A stretch of DNA of 45,521 nucleotides, taken from assembly GCA_017553815.1 (NCBI GenBank), contig JAFZJT010000177.1, forward strand, positions 1 through 45,521, read 5' to 3'. Below the pieces are notes generated by a model that was given only the letters and a program-made list of their open reading frames with translations, ran no database searches and was not told where the DNA came from. Source of the stretch: Clostridia bacterium (GTDB lineage: Bacteria > Bacillota_A > Clostridia > Christensenellales > CAG-138). Each line of letters starts with the position of its first letter. Position 1 is the stretch's first letter. Shown here in pieces: positions 25,901 through 33,271 of this stretch. The position numbers were made by a program, and so were the translations under genes.

Positions 25901-26341
25901 ATGCTTGTCGAGTATGCCGTTTATGACCTGGAACGCCACGCTTGGCGAATCCGCCGTAACGGTAATCGTAACAAGGTTGGTCTGCGTAACACTGGAAGCC
26001 CTTATCGTTCCGTTAAACGATTTCCTTCCGATCGCGTTTAGGATCTTACTGCGCATCTCGTCGCTTCTTACGAGCTCGGCAAACGAAACAGCCAAGGTAC
26101 GCGAGTTCTCCAGATTCGTAAAAGCGGAGCTGGACTGGTTTCCTCCCGGAGCGACCGCGACCGTTGCGGTCGTGGTGTAGGTTTGCTCATACGTTTCGGT
26201 AACGTAAACATAGCTCAGCATCGCGGCGATAAGGGTGCCCACAAGCAGCAGCCACCAGTTTTTGAGCAGCTGTTGGATTATAAGCGGAATATTTATCGTT
26301 AGTTTCTTATCTTTTTTGTAATTCGGAACAAATCTTGGCAT
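22988..26341 (-). CDS. Tandem fused Wzz/BY-kinase protein with Tyr-Gly tails
   Basis: This 1117-residue membrane protein is two complete chain-length/tyrosine-kinase units in one chain. Unit 1 has a Wzz domain between helices about 28-47 and 185-204, then an ATPase (288-460). Unit 2 has helices about 606-628 and 766-788, then a second ATPase (858-1030). The second has canonical motifs: SVPGEGKST, VVFLDSDIR and IVIIDSPP. The first is changed: DEGRST has Arg for the Walker A Lys, and LLIEAD has Glu for Asp. Each ATPase ends in a tail with about 17 Tyr in YG repeats (479-537 and 1046-1100). BY-kinases control capsule or exopolysaccharide export. In Firmicutes the two parts are usually separate proteins, and a tandem fusion is unusual. 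Confidence 0.85.
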   Translation of the reverse strand: MPRFVPNYKKDKKLTINIPLIIQQLLKNWWLLLVGTLIAAMLSYVYVTETYEQTYTTTATVAVAPGGNQSSSAFTNLENSRTLAVSFAELVRSDEMRSKILNAIGRKSFNGTIRASSVTQTNLVTITVTADSPSVAFQVINGILDKHTLVTEKVLKNVSATVLISPKVPSSPNKPINRKSQVIKYSSMALLILAACSVVKTILSTKIYNEVDFEKKVGSFEKLATIDRQSKRGSSRKRRRADKGGSKVKRSSSGNLLVNSPTTSFGYSETMRLIQTRVQYLMKMNGAKVLMIASVDSDEGRSTFAANMALTFARENANVLLIEADMGEPSLKRMFALADDLGSSIDEVLSSDEELELPKLEGVPSLSLMICKGKVTNGLKLIGSERMQTFLEEARNKYDFIIIDTPPVAASKIADYCAELSDAGIMVVRQGFATARRIQTALESLSTNTDMLGYILNDVTYMPLLGGLFDSGVSGSSNYGKQKRISYGSSYGNYGRYGDYGRSGNYGRYGNYGRYGNYGSYGNYGSYGNYGSYGAYGGNGFGDGQIPPEELVGSDGAADASHEIERRSAERIAEPEVSYFGNNSTEGAPEEDGVEIDLMHVVTGTLKTFLKLIWVPILVGAILAAFLVLKTKKTHVPMYRAQAVFNITAMSSSSSEAPTFSLAVAQRYSKILPYILNSELLRNMISEELGVKSPPASLSVKVSRNTSMFTLTATSSNPDSALRMLEAAIEKYPHAASIVIGSTRMVLLSEPSVSTYAYNPVNYKELVVKAAVIGLAVGLILSILINFLKRTVGSVDEIRSMLNLRCIGTLPYDVAFNRVTGGNQLVTIDNENTSKDFSDSVTLIRKRLEKSAMENGEKIILFAGSVPGEGKSTVALNTAFAFAGVGKRVVFLDSDIRKPSTVKELNGTSEKYLVDYLKGEAEMEEIIGQVDTNFFAICGSSKNYNAPEMLRTKRFAELIQKLREMADIVIIDSPPSSILADVQIIAGYSDAIVYIICQDYTTKSALNAGISNLASTGKRFIGYVLNNAGISETGQNYAKKFKHSSYGSYGKYSTYGGRSKRSSYGKYGGYGKYGKYGGYGKYGGYGGYGKYGKYGEYGSYGKSSDERGEQDAANSKQ
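23039..23206 (-). repeat. Minisatellite coding for the second Tyr-Gly tail
   Basis: Short, mostly 9-base units alternating TAC-GGC codons with GGC, AAG or AGC make a tandem repeat of about 170 bases. It codes for residues 1046-1101 of the tandem BY-kinase. Such DNA may vary in length between strains by slippage. Confidence 0.85.
24731..24907 (-). repeat. Minisatellite coding for the first Tyr-Gly tail
   Basis: Tandem units coding YGN, YGR and YGS make up residues 479-537 of the tandem BY-kinase. The spacer residues (Asn, Arg, Ser) differ from the Lys and Gly used in the second tail, so the two tails expanded separately. Confidence 0.85.
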
Positions 26342-26382
26342 TGCGCTGACGCTCCCTCCAACTTTATTTCAAATCCTGCCTG

Positions 26383-27222
26383 TCAATCTTCAACAACCAC
26401 CAGCAGCTCGGCTGAACCGACCGCCTGCCCGTTGTTGCAAAAAATCGTTATCTTGTAGGTTCCCGTAGTCGAGCTGTCGAATCCGTTGAGATCGTAGTGC
26501 AGCTTGTCCCTGCCGTATTCTCCGATCGTGTAAACATTCTTTGAAACGGCTATGCTCTTGACGTAGTCCAAGGGATCGAGCATCTCGCCGCGGTCAATAT
26601 ACACGATATAGTCCGTAAGCGAGATCGTCGGGCTTTGCTGCGAGTTTCGTTCGATCACGGATACTTCCGTCGTCAGAACCGAAAGATCGCCGTGGCTGTT
26701 TATAACGCGGAATTCAACTATCCGCTCCTCGTTTTCCGTATCAAGCCATGCCATAGAGATGCGGTTCGTTATCTCTCCGTCGATACAGTCGATAGCGCGA
26801 ATGTTCTTGAGCGGATTCACGGCTTCTCCCGAATAATACAGGAAGTCATCGTTGAGTTTGAAGCGCGGGGGATGGTAGTCGATATAACAGATCTCCCTTT
26901 TCGCTGTCGCGACCCTTTTTCCCGAATCGAAGACCGCGTACGTCACCTCGCATTTGCCCTTTCCGCTGAAGGGCGAGATGCTGCCGATGACGACAGAGGA
27001 AGTCAGATCCCCGTCCTCCAAGTCCATCGCGGTGACGCCTGTAAGCAGATCCTCATCGGTCGCATCCACGCTTACATAGATGGAGTCGGACGCACAGAAT
27101 ATGACCGGCGCATTGTTGCTGCTGCGCGTTCTGTTGAAATGAGAATATGCGATAAACAGCATCGTGGCGATCACGAGCGCGATTATCGAGAATATTAGCA
27201 GTTTTTCCCTTGATTTACTCAT
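26383..27222 (-). CDS. Membrane-anchored protein with DUF5011-like Ig domains
   Basis: A 279-residue protein with an N-terminal signal anchor (about 7-27) and an extracellular part built from Ig-like repeats. Two show the DUF5011 hallmark of DGD/DGE: TAMDLEDGDLTSSVVI and RAIDCIDGEITNRISM. A third, more divergent repeat follows, and the protein ends in a beta strand. I choose ATG 27222, with AGGTGG eleven bases upstream; the GTG at 27237 has no site. It precedes the tandem BY-kinase by 41 bases, behind a promoter at 27324, so the two are probably one operon. It could bind the polymer or the Wzz parts outside the cell; this is inferred from position only. Confidence 0.75.
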   Translation of the reverse strand: MSKSREKLLIFSIIALVIATMLFIAYSHFNRTRSSNNAPVIFCASDSIYVSVDATDEDLLTGVTAMDLEDGDLTSSVVIGSISPFSGKGKCEVTYAVFDSGKRVATAKREICYIDYHPPRFKLNDDFLYYSGEAVNPLKNIRAIDCIDGEITNRISMAWLDTENEERIVEFRVINSHGDLSVLTTEVSVIERNSQQSPTISLTDYIVYIDRGEMLDPLDYVKSIAVSKNVYTIGEYGRDKLHYDLNGFDSSTTGTYKITIFCNNGQAVGSAELLVVVED

Positions 27223-27323
27223 TATTGTTTTACCCACCTAAATCGATCCATCGATCCCAAGCGGAGCGCCGCCCCGCCCTTTCACAGCGCAATCCTGCGA
27301 AAATCAATGGAAATAATCATCCT

Positions 27324-27352
27324 ATTATATCACGCATTAAAGTCGTTGTCCA
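27324..27352 (-). promoter_or_regulatory. Promoter of the DUF5011/BY-kinase operon
   Basis: Minus strand: TGGACA (27347-27352), a 17-base spacer and TATAAT (27324-27329), about 100 bases before the ATG at 27222. The leader has no obvious known riboswitch. Confidence 0.7.
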
Positions 27353-27426
27353 TACTTAATTATCGGTTCCGAGCTTGTCGGCGGCTTCCAAATTCTTGAT
27401 ACCCGCTTTTTGGGGCACTTCGAGGC

Positions 27427-28095
27427 TTATTTCTTCGGTCTTATCAGCGCGTACAGCAGCCTGTCGAACTCCGGCGGAGCCTCGGTGACGCCGCTTTTGA
27501 CTGTAAATAAGCCGCAGAGCTCTATCTCGCGCTCGAATTCCCCTGCGCTCACCGTGCGGCACGATGTCGCCGCGACGCTGACCTTGCCCGAAAAGTGCTC
27601 CTTTTCGCGCAGCTCGAAAGCCTCCGCGGGGTCGGTTCGTATCTCGAAGCCGCGGCTCTCCATGCTCAAAACGAGCGCAAGCCCGCCTTCCTTCAGATGA
27701 TCGCGGATGAAGCGGTAGAACGCGGCGCGGTCGCCGTCCTCAACGAGCATGTGCAGCAGCGCAACGGCGTAGATGAAGGCGTATTTTTCGCTGTGCTCGC
27801 CGTTCACGCAGTCCAGCACGATAAAGCTTTCCTCAAATTCGGGAAGCTCGCGCTTTAAAAAGGCTATCGCCTCCTTGGAGATATCGCTCGCTGTGAGCGC
27901 ATAGCCCGCCTCGAGCACGCGCCGCGCGTCCCTGCCCTCTCCGCATCCGAGCTCGAGTATCGGCTCGTCCTTCCCTATGCCCTGCTCGATGAGCGTTTCA
28001 AGCACAATGGGCGTAGGCACGTCGAAGACCCAAGTGTACCCTTTTTCGTGGATGCGCCTGTATCGTTCGTCGTATGCTTCATAATATTTTCTCAT
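27427..28095 (-). CDS. SAM-dependent methyltransferase (TehB-like class)
   Basis: A 222-residue class I methyltransferase. The SAM-binding motif I is ILELGCGEGRDARRVLEAGY (about 46-65), followed by the acidic motif II ASDIS and a YAVALLHML segment. The opening RKYYEAYDERYRRIHEKGYTWVF and the overall length fit the TehB/UbiE-like group. GGAG lies nine bases before the ATG. It starts 12 bases after the EamA stop, so both are one unit. The methyl acceptor is unknown. Confidence 0.85.
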   Translation of the reverse strand: MRKYYEAYDERYRRIHEKGYTWVFDVPTPIVLETLIEQGIGKDEPILELGCGEGRDARRVLEAGYALTASDISKEAIAFLKRELPEFEESFIVLDCVNGEHSEKYAFIYAVALLHMLVEDGDRAAFYRFIRDHLKEGGLALVLSMESRGFEIRTDPAEAFELREKEHFSGKVSVAATSCRTVSAGEFEREIELCGLFTVKSGVTEAPPEFDRLLYALIRPKK

Positions 28096-28107
28096 TCTTC
28101 TATGCTC

Positions 28108-29046
28108 CTATCGCTGTTCATTTTCGCTTCCCGCCTTTTTGCCCTCGGGAAGCTGGGCTATGATGACCGCTGCGAGTATCAGCGCGCAACCGAGGTATTC
28201 CCGCGCCGTCATGCGCTGGCAGAGTATAACGGCGCCGCCTATGACCGAGAATACGGACTCCATGCTGAACAAAAGCGAAACTATCGCTGGATCGCCGTCG
28301 CGCTGGGCGATTATCTGCAAAAGATACGCTATGCCGCAGGAGAAGATCGCAACGTAGAGTATCGGAAGCGCGTATTCAAGCACCTTAGCCCAATCCTGCT
28401 TTTCCGTGAAGAGCGCGAAGGCCGCCGAAAACACCGCCGCGAAGGTGAATTGGGCGATGCAGAAGCTTATCGGATCAAGACTTCCCGCGAACCTGTCCAC
28501 GAGCAGAATCTGCACCGCGAACGCCGCTGCGCATATCAGAAGCAGCAAATCGCCCGAGGAGAGCGTGAAGCTTCCGCTGATGCAGAGCAGATAAAGCCCG
28601 ACGAGCGCGAGCGCGAGCCCCGCCCAGAACACCTTCGGGAAGCGCTTTTTGAGAAGGAGACCGCCGATCGGAACGAGCACCACATACAGCGCCGTGATGA
28701 AGCCCGCCTTGCCCGAATCCGTGCCCGCCTCCATGCCCGCCTGCTGAAAGGCGGAGGCTACGAACAGCGCGAAGCCGCAGAGCGCGCCAGCTATAAGGAG
28801 CGTTTTTCCGCCCGAAATAAGACGCGCCTTCGGCTTTTCGGCACGCCCTTCCCCGCCGCGCCTGTTTTTGAAGGCATTTACAACGCTCTTAACAAGCAAA
28901 AGAAAGAGCACCGCGATAAAGAATCTTATCGCGTTGAAGGTGACAGGCGGCACGTTGCCCGCGCAAACATCCTGCGCCACGAACGCCGTGCCCCAAATGG
29001 CGGCGGCAAGAAGCGGCAGTATTATGGTTCTGAATCGGTTTTTCAT
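28108..29046 (-). CDS. EamA/DMT superfamily transporter
   Basis: A 312-residue integral membrane protein with about ten predicted helices in two repeated EamA halves. This is the fold of drug/metabolite exporters. The first half opens with LLAAAIWGTAFVAQ, the second with LLLICAAAFAVQILLVDRF, and AIVSLLFSMESVFSVIGGA is a typical late EamA segment. Between them lies a basic loop (about 61-77). The TATAAT box is six bases before the ATG and there is no Shine-Dalgarno site, so the mRNA may be leaderless. It is co-transcribed with the methyltransferase. The substrate is unknown. Confidence 0.88.
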   Translation of the reverse strand: MKNRFRTIILPLLAAAIWGTAFVAQDVCAGNVPPVTFNAIRFFIAVLFLLLVKSVVNAFKNRRGGEGRAEKPKARLISGGKTLLIAGALCGFALFVASAFQQAGMEAGTDSGKAGFITALYVVLVPIGGLLLKKRFPKVFWAGLALALVGLYLLCISGSFTLSSGDLLLLICAAAFAVQILLVDRFAGSLDPISFCIAQFTFAAVFSAAFALFTEKQDWAKVLEYALPILYVAIFSCGIAYLLQIIAQRDGDPAIVSLLFSMESVFSVIGGAVILCQRMTAREYLGCALILAAVIIAQLPEGKKAGSENEQR

Positions 29047-29052
29047 AATATG

Positions 29053-29081
29053 ATTATAACCTCAAGCGGGCGCCATGGCAA
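29053..29081 (-). promoter_or_regulatory. Promoter directly abutting the EamA start codon
   Basis: Minus strand: TTGCCA (29076-29081), a 17-base spacer, TATAAT (29053-29058). The -10 box ends six bases before the ATG, so transcription should begin at or next to the start codon. Confidence 0.75.
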
Positions 29082-29179
29082 GAGCAAAAGCGGGCGCTTT
29101 CTCGGCGTTTTCAAGGCATTTCGCGCCAAAATTGCCGCTTTTTTGCGCGGCGGGCGGCGCAAAGTACATTTTTTGGTAT

Positions 29180-29207
29180 TTGCAGGATCGAAAAAGCGTT
29201 GTATCAT
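29180..29207 (+). promoter_or_regulatory. Possible promoter of the 23-residue peptide gene
   Basis: TTGCAG (29180-29185), a 16-base spacer, TATCAT (29202-29207), 64 bases before the start at 29272. Moderate match to sigma-A consensus. Confidence 0.5.
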
Positions 29208-29271
29208 ACACTTGAGCGAAAAAACCGCTCGAAACGAATAAACCCCAAACCCGAAAACGGAGGCGGTTGAA

Positions 29272-29343
29272 ATGCTTTGGTGGATTTTTCTTGCATTCGT
29301 GTTCGTTTGGGAATTTTTCAAAGGGCTGCTCAATAAGTATTGA
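29272..29343 (+). CDS. 23-residue hydrophobic peptide
   Basis: A tiny open frame with an excellent ribosome site, GGAGG seven bases before the ATG. It codes for a peptide rich in Trp, Phe, Leu and Val (begins MLWWIFLAFVFVWEFF) that ends in a positive Lys-containing tail. It would span the membrane once. Codon context, promoter and ribosome site together favour a true small protein; it could be a regulator of a membrane protein or a type I toxin-like peptide. It precedes the membrane protein gene at 29401 by 57 bases. No homologue is known to me. Confidence 0.55.
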   Translation: MLWWIFLAFVFVWEFFKGLLNKY

Positions 29344-29400
29344 CGCGCACCACCCCGACTTTGTCCTATTGACTTTTACCGATACCAAGGAGGCTAAACT

Positions 29401-29943
29401 ATGAAGATAATTGGCAATACCGTTTACAACGACGAGGCCGCGCCCGAAAACGCCGCCGAAGCCGCTTCGTGGAGGCTCGCGCGCCCGATAAGACCCGTTC
29501 CGACGAGCCCGTTCCACTCCGCATACCGTGCACCCGGCGCAAAGGGACTCGGAGAGCTGACCTACAAGGGCTATTCGCGCCTGCACTCGAAGATAATGCG
29601 CGGAATACTCAAAAACTCGCTTCTCTCGATTCTTCTCATCTCGGCGCTCGCCGCCGTCATCGCCGCGTCGTTCCTCGCGCGCTTCGAGGGCGGATATTCG
29701 GACGTACTGCTCATCGTGGCCGTGCCCGTGCTCTGCTTCGCGGCCATCGTTTACGTGGCGTTCGGCCTGTACAACGACGTTAAGTCCGACCTTTCCCGCC
29801 TGCGCCGCGAAAAAAAGCGCCTTTCCCGCTCCGCAAGGGCGCGGATGGAGCGCGAAAGCGGTCGTAGAAGGCTCTCGCTCCTGTTCACGCTTGCCGCGAC
29901 CGCCGCTCTGCTCGTCGTGCTGAACGCGGTATCGCTCGCGTAG
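29401..29943 (+). CDS. Three-helix membrane protein of unknown function
   Basis: A 180-residue protein I cannot assign. A soluble N-terminus of about 65 residues, rich in Ala and Pro, leads to helices at about 70-92, 97-121 and 158-178. Between the second and third lies a strongly basic, coiled-coil-like loop (about 125-155). AAGGAGG lies six bases before the ATG. It probably shares the promoter at 29180 with the 23-residue peptide and ends near the terminator at 30000. Confidence 0.6.
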   Translation: MKIIGNTVYNDEAAPENAAEAASWRLARPIRPVPTSPFHSAYRAPGAKGLGELTYKGYSRLHSKIMRGILKNSLLSILLISALAAVIAASFLARFEGGYSDVLLIVAVPVLCFAAIVYVAFGLYNDVKSDLSRLRREKKRLSRSARARMERESGRRRLSLLFTLAATAALLVVLNAVSLA

Positions 29944-29999
29944 GCCGGATCATCATAAAAAATGCCGCTCGTGCGTTTAGTCTCACTCTCTTACATAGC

Positions 30000-30031
30000 A
30001 AAAAAGCCGCCGGAATGCCGTCGGTTTTTTT
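30000..30031. terminator. Two-way terminator between converging genes
   Basis: A 7-bp stem with one mismatch (30007-30013 with 30018-30024) has six A on the left and seven T on the right. It can end transcripts from both the membrane protein (plus) and the lipoprotein at 30049-30873 (minus). Confidence 0.75.
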
Positions 30032-30048
30032 GCTTTCATTATATCGTT

Positions 30049-30873
30049 TTATTCCGCATCAAAGGTTCGTATAAGCCCTCGCTCGAGCGCTTCTCTAACG
30101 CTTCCAAAATCGAAGCTTTTAACGTCATACCAGCACTGCCACGTCGTTATTTTCATAAACAAGCCGTCTATCTCCGCATGAAAATAATTGTAGTTCGAGA
30201 AGATGCCATTATCGCCGTATAGCCTGGTCATGCGGGTGCCCTCGGCATCAATGGGATAGAAAAACCCTTCGCTTGCGCCTTCGATCAGGCGGTCGAGCGC
30301 ATCGGCGCCGCTGTCCTCGCCGTTCAAGGCTCCCGAAAAGTCGATCCATTCAAGGTCGATTCCATCGTAGCCCTTGCCCTGCCGCTGATAGCCGATATGA
30401 TACTCGTATATGCCGCGATACATTGTGAGCCTCATTCTTGTGAAGCAATACTCCGGCGATATCGGGAAGGGTATGCGCCCAAGAAGCTCCGCGGCAGCCT
30501 TCGCTTCCTCCCTTGTTTGCACGCCATACAGCGACGATTCGCCGACGAGCGGATACTCGGGCTCCATTTTGCGCAGGTACTCATCGAACTCCCCGTCGCT
30601 CTTATCGAGCGCCGCGAAAAACTCGCTCAGCGCATCCGCGCCATACAGGCACACGTCGAGCGAGAACGTGCCGTCGTCCTCCTCCGGCGGCGCGCTCGGG
30701 ATCTCCGTTTCGACCGGCGGCTCGCTCGGCGCTTCCGTTTCGACAGGCGGCTGCGTTGCCTGCACGCTTTCGCCCTTATACTTCGCTCCGTCCTTTTTCG
30801 GCATCGACCTTTCCGCGCAGGCAAGCGCAAACAGCGCAAGCGCCGCGGCGATAAACGGAATCAGTTTTTTCAT
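30049..30873 (-). CDS. Lipoprotein with a domain shared with the sigma-linked membrane protein
   Basis: A 274-residue predicted lipoprotein: signal peptide with ALFALAC lipobox (Cys19), then a Pro/Glu/Thr linker with PPVET and SEPP repeats. I start at ATG 30873, with GAGG six bases upstream, because the longer frame has no site. The mature domain begins DALSEFFAALDKSDGEFDEYL. It matches by eye the two repeats of the 742-residue protein encoded next door (REFIESAKLSDAAFESY and AEFIASSELEDAEFASY). The two genes are on one strand, 170 bases apart. Function unknown; it may be a diffusible or surface counterpart of the anti-sigma-like sensor. Confidence 0.65.
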   Translation of the reverse strand: MKKLIPFIAAALALFALACAERSMPKKDGAKYKGESVQATQPPVETEAPSEPPVETEIPSAPPEEDDGTFSLDVCLYGADALSEFFAALDKSDGEFDEYLRKMEPEYPLVGESSLYGVQTREEAKAAAELLGRIPFPISPEYCFTRMRLTMYRGIYEYHIGYQRQGKGYDGIDLEWIDFSGALNGEDSGADALDRLIEGASEGFFYPIDAEGTRMTRLYGDNGIFSNYNYFHAEIDGLFMKITTWQCWYDVKSFDFGSVREALERGLIRTFDAE

Positions 30874-30903
30874 TATTATCCTCATAACAATACTGTTTCT
30901 TAT

Positions 30904-30965
30904 GAAATTCCGAAGGAATTTCAACCACAACTATTCATTATTCATTCTTCACTATTCACTCTTCG
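30904..30965. repeat. Dispersed palindrome plus ATTCATT repeat, partial copy
   Basis: The palindrome GAAATTCC-GAA-GGAATTTC is perfect (30904-30922) and is followed by CAACCACAACTATTCATTATT and further TTCACTATTCACT units. It has the same order as at 58-195 and 10090-10136. It lies between the lipoprotein and the sigma-linked gene. Confidence 0.65.
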
Positions 30966-30984
30966 CTATTATACCTCGCCCCAA

Positions 30985-31017
30985 GGCCGCCGCGGAAGCC
31001 CCGCTCCCGCGGCGGCC
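30985..31017. other. Very stable GC-rich stem-loop
   Basis: The arms 30985-30999 and 31003-31017 form a 15-bp stem with one mismatch around a 3-base loop. It begins 25 bases after the stop of the 742-residue protein gene (minus strand). No T-tract follows, so it may block exonucleases or processing rather than end transcription. Confidence 0.6.
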
Positions 31018-31042
31018 CGAAAACTCGGTATCGAAAAACCCA

Positions 31043-33271
31043 TCAATAGCCGCCGATATACGCCATCCGACAGCTCCAGCCGCCCTCGGTCTCCGTTATC
31101 AGCACGTCGCCCCAGAAGCTTATCCGGCCGGGATGCTCCGCGTCGTCAAGCAAAACCATACTGCATCCGATATCCGCGTTGTGATCCGTGAACAGCTTGG
31201 GATAGGAGGGCTTGAAATAGTAGGCGAGCTGGCAGTAAACGGGGTCGGTGCTGTTTGCAACGCTATCTTCGGTATTCCTTCGGACGTTTCCGATATCGAC
31301 CTCGATGCAGCGGTAGAAGTGAAGCTCGTTGCAACTCATAAGCTCCGAGGCTTTGAGGCGGCCGCAGTATTCGGCAATTTTAACGAAGTCCGCGTCGGTG
31401 CCGTCGAGCGTGTAGCCCGCATTGAGCATATCCTCCCTCGTTACGGTATAGGTACCGCTCATACTGACCGAGTTAAACAGCGCCGAACGCTCCTCCTCGA
31501 TCATCGAGGCGTATTCCTCGGGTCTGTCGGAGGCGTCGCCAAAGATATCCACGAACCTGACCTGCTTTGCGTCCTTGCTAAAGTAGATGTAAATCGACTG
31601 CGAGTTGATATACTCCTCGCCCATACTGTGCCTGAAGGATATGCTCCTATCGTATTCGGAGAATTCCACTTCGTCCTTTATGAAGTTGAATCCGTACTCG
31701 CGGTTGGCGAAGTCCGCATACTCCCAGGCCGTTTCAAGATACCAGGGGTCGCTTACAAGAGCGGTCTGCTCCGCGCCCTCTGCAAGCTCATCCAGAGTGA
31801 GGATCTCGAGCGAGCGGATCAGCGCGATGGATTCGGAGCGGTCGTAGCCGTGCGTCACGAGCTCGACCCAGCCGCCGTCGAGCTTTCCGAAGAACATGTA
31901 CTCGCCCACTCCCGTGTAAGCGCCCGCGGAACCGCTCGGCCCGTCAAAGTCCCTTATGCTTATCCCCATGAACTCCCGAACCGGAAGCGCGGGGGAGGCT
32001 TCGACGGCAAACGCGCCAAACGACTCAAACTGCTCAACGGAACGCCCGAGCATATCGGAAGCGGAGCCGGACAGACTCGAGGGATAGTATGTATACATAA
32101 AGCTTCCGCCATCGGGGAAATAGCACTTTGTGTGTACCTTCTTCTCGTCCAAGCCGAGCGTCAGCTGATCGAATTTATACCCCGTGGGCGTTGGGAAGCG
32201 AATGCCGAGATAGGCGTTCACAAACGCGCGCACGTCGTCGCCTCTCGAGAAATCGTCAAACGCTTGCTCGTCATCGCCGTTCGAGAAATCTTCAAAGCCG
32301 CTGCGCTCCATATACGAAGCAAACTCCGCGTCCTCAAGCTCGCTCGATGCGATGAATTCCGCAAGCTCCGCAGGGGAATAGAACGCGATGCTGCGAACCG
32401 CCGCGCCGTCGATCGAGCTCTCAATAAGCTCGTTCAGCGTGCCGAAAGCAAGCGAGCGGATGAGCTCCTCCGCGTCCTCGCGGGAGTAGCCGCTCGAGCT
32501 TATCCGTACGTAGCGTCCGTCCGCAAGCCTGCCGTTGAATTCATAGACCTCGGGCACGATAAGCCCCTCGTAGGCTCCCGCATCGGCGCTCTGCCGCGCC
32601 GCGCCGTAAAGCTCGCTTATCGGGGAGGATAGGTCGAGCTCAACCGCGAAAGTCTCGCCCGATCCCGTCTGCGAGGCGCCGTCGTCCGATGAGGACGAGA
32701 TGACCGAGAAGGTCTTATACACGGCGCTCCAGCTTACAAAAATGCTCTCGCCGCCGCGATCGAAGCTCAGCAGATCGAAGGCGCGCGCCGGAAGTGTCGG
32801 GAAGCCGACGCTTTGCAGGCTCTTCAGCGTTTCGGTAACGTCCGCCCTGTTCGATATGCCGCAGCTGTCAAGCATATTCTCGCTTGCGTAGCTTTCAAAA
32901 GCAGCGTCGCTCAGCTTGGCGGACTCGATGAACTCCCTTGCCGCGAAAAGGGAGAGGAATACCAATCTGTCCTCCGCAGTCGGTTCATCGGTCTCTATCG
33001 GCTCGATCGTTTCGATCGGTGCGCCCGTGGTGATCGGTCCGCCCGTGGAAATCGGCTCCGAAGTGGGCCTGTTCGCCGCCCATTTATCCCTGTCGCGTTT
33101 GGGCGTTATCGCTATCGCGGCGAGCGCGATAATAAGGCAGGCGGCTGCGGCTATGCCGAGTATGCGCGGCCATAATATGCGGCGCTTTTTGAAGCTGAAG
33201 CCCTCCGCTTCCGCAAGGTATTCGCTCTTCACGCCGAGAAGCGCTTCGTAAACAGTTTCTTTCTTATTCAT
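31043..33271 (-). CDS. Sigma-linked membrane protein with two extracellular repeats (anti-sigma-like)
   Basis: A 742-residue single-pass membrane protein. About 30 cytoplasmic residues (basic near the membrane) precede a helix at 32-55. A Thr/Ile/Pro linker follows, with ISTGGPITTG-type repeats. The extracellular part has two related repeats of about 190 residues (about 105-290 and 295-490). Each opens with a REFIESAKLSDAAFESY-like motif and closes with a RSLAFGTLNEL-like motif. A distinct C-terminal domain of about 240 residues follows. The ATG overlaps the ECF sigma factor stop by four bases, the usual place of an anti-sigma factor. No HxxxCxxC zinc motif is seen in the short N-terminus, so the label is based on position and layout. 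Confidence 0.65.
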   Translation of the reverse strand: MNKKETVYEALLGVKSEYLAEAEGFSFKKRRILWPRILGIAAAACLIIALAAIAITPKRDRDKWAANRPTSEPISTGGPITTGAPIETIEPIETDEPTAEDRLVFLSLFAAREFIESAKLSDAAFESYASENMLDSCGISNRADVTETLKSLQSVGFPTLPARAFDLLSFDRGGESIFVSWSAVYKTFSVISSSSDDGASQTGSGETFAVELDLSSPISELYGAARQSADAGAYEGLIVPEVYEFNGRLADGRYVRISSSGYSREDAEELIRSLAFGTLNELIESSIDGAAVRSIAFYSPAELAEFIASSELEDAEFASYMERSGFEDFSNGDDEQAFDDFSRGDDVRAFVNAYLGIRFPTPTGYKFDQLTLGLDEKKVHTKCYFPDGGSFMYTYYPSSLSGSASDMLGRSVEQFESFGAFAVEASPALPVREFMGISIRDFDGPSGSAGAYTGVGEYMFFGKLDGGWVELVTHGYDRSESIALIRSLEILTLDELAEGAEQTALVSDPWYLETAWEYADFANREYGFNFIKDEVEFSEYDRSISFRHSMGEEYINSQSIYIYFSKDAKQVRFVDIFGDASDRPEEYASMIEEERSALFNSVSMSGTYTVTREDMLNAGYTLDGTDADFVKIAEYCGRLKASELMSCNELHFYRCIEVDIGNVRRNTEDSVANSTDPVYCQLAYYFKPSYPKLFTDHNADIGCSMVLLDDAEHPGRISFWGDVLITETEGGWSCRMAYIGGY

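Noticed and set aside
27356..27426. Relic of another gene after the methyltransferase
   Set aside because: An alternate frame gives a plausible-looking tail, but it is short, has no ribosome site and cannot be tied to any family.
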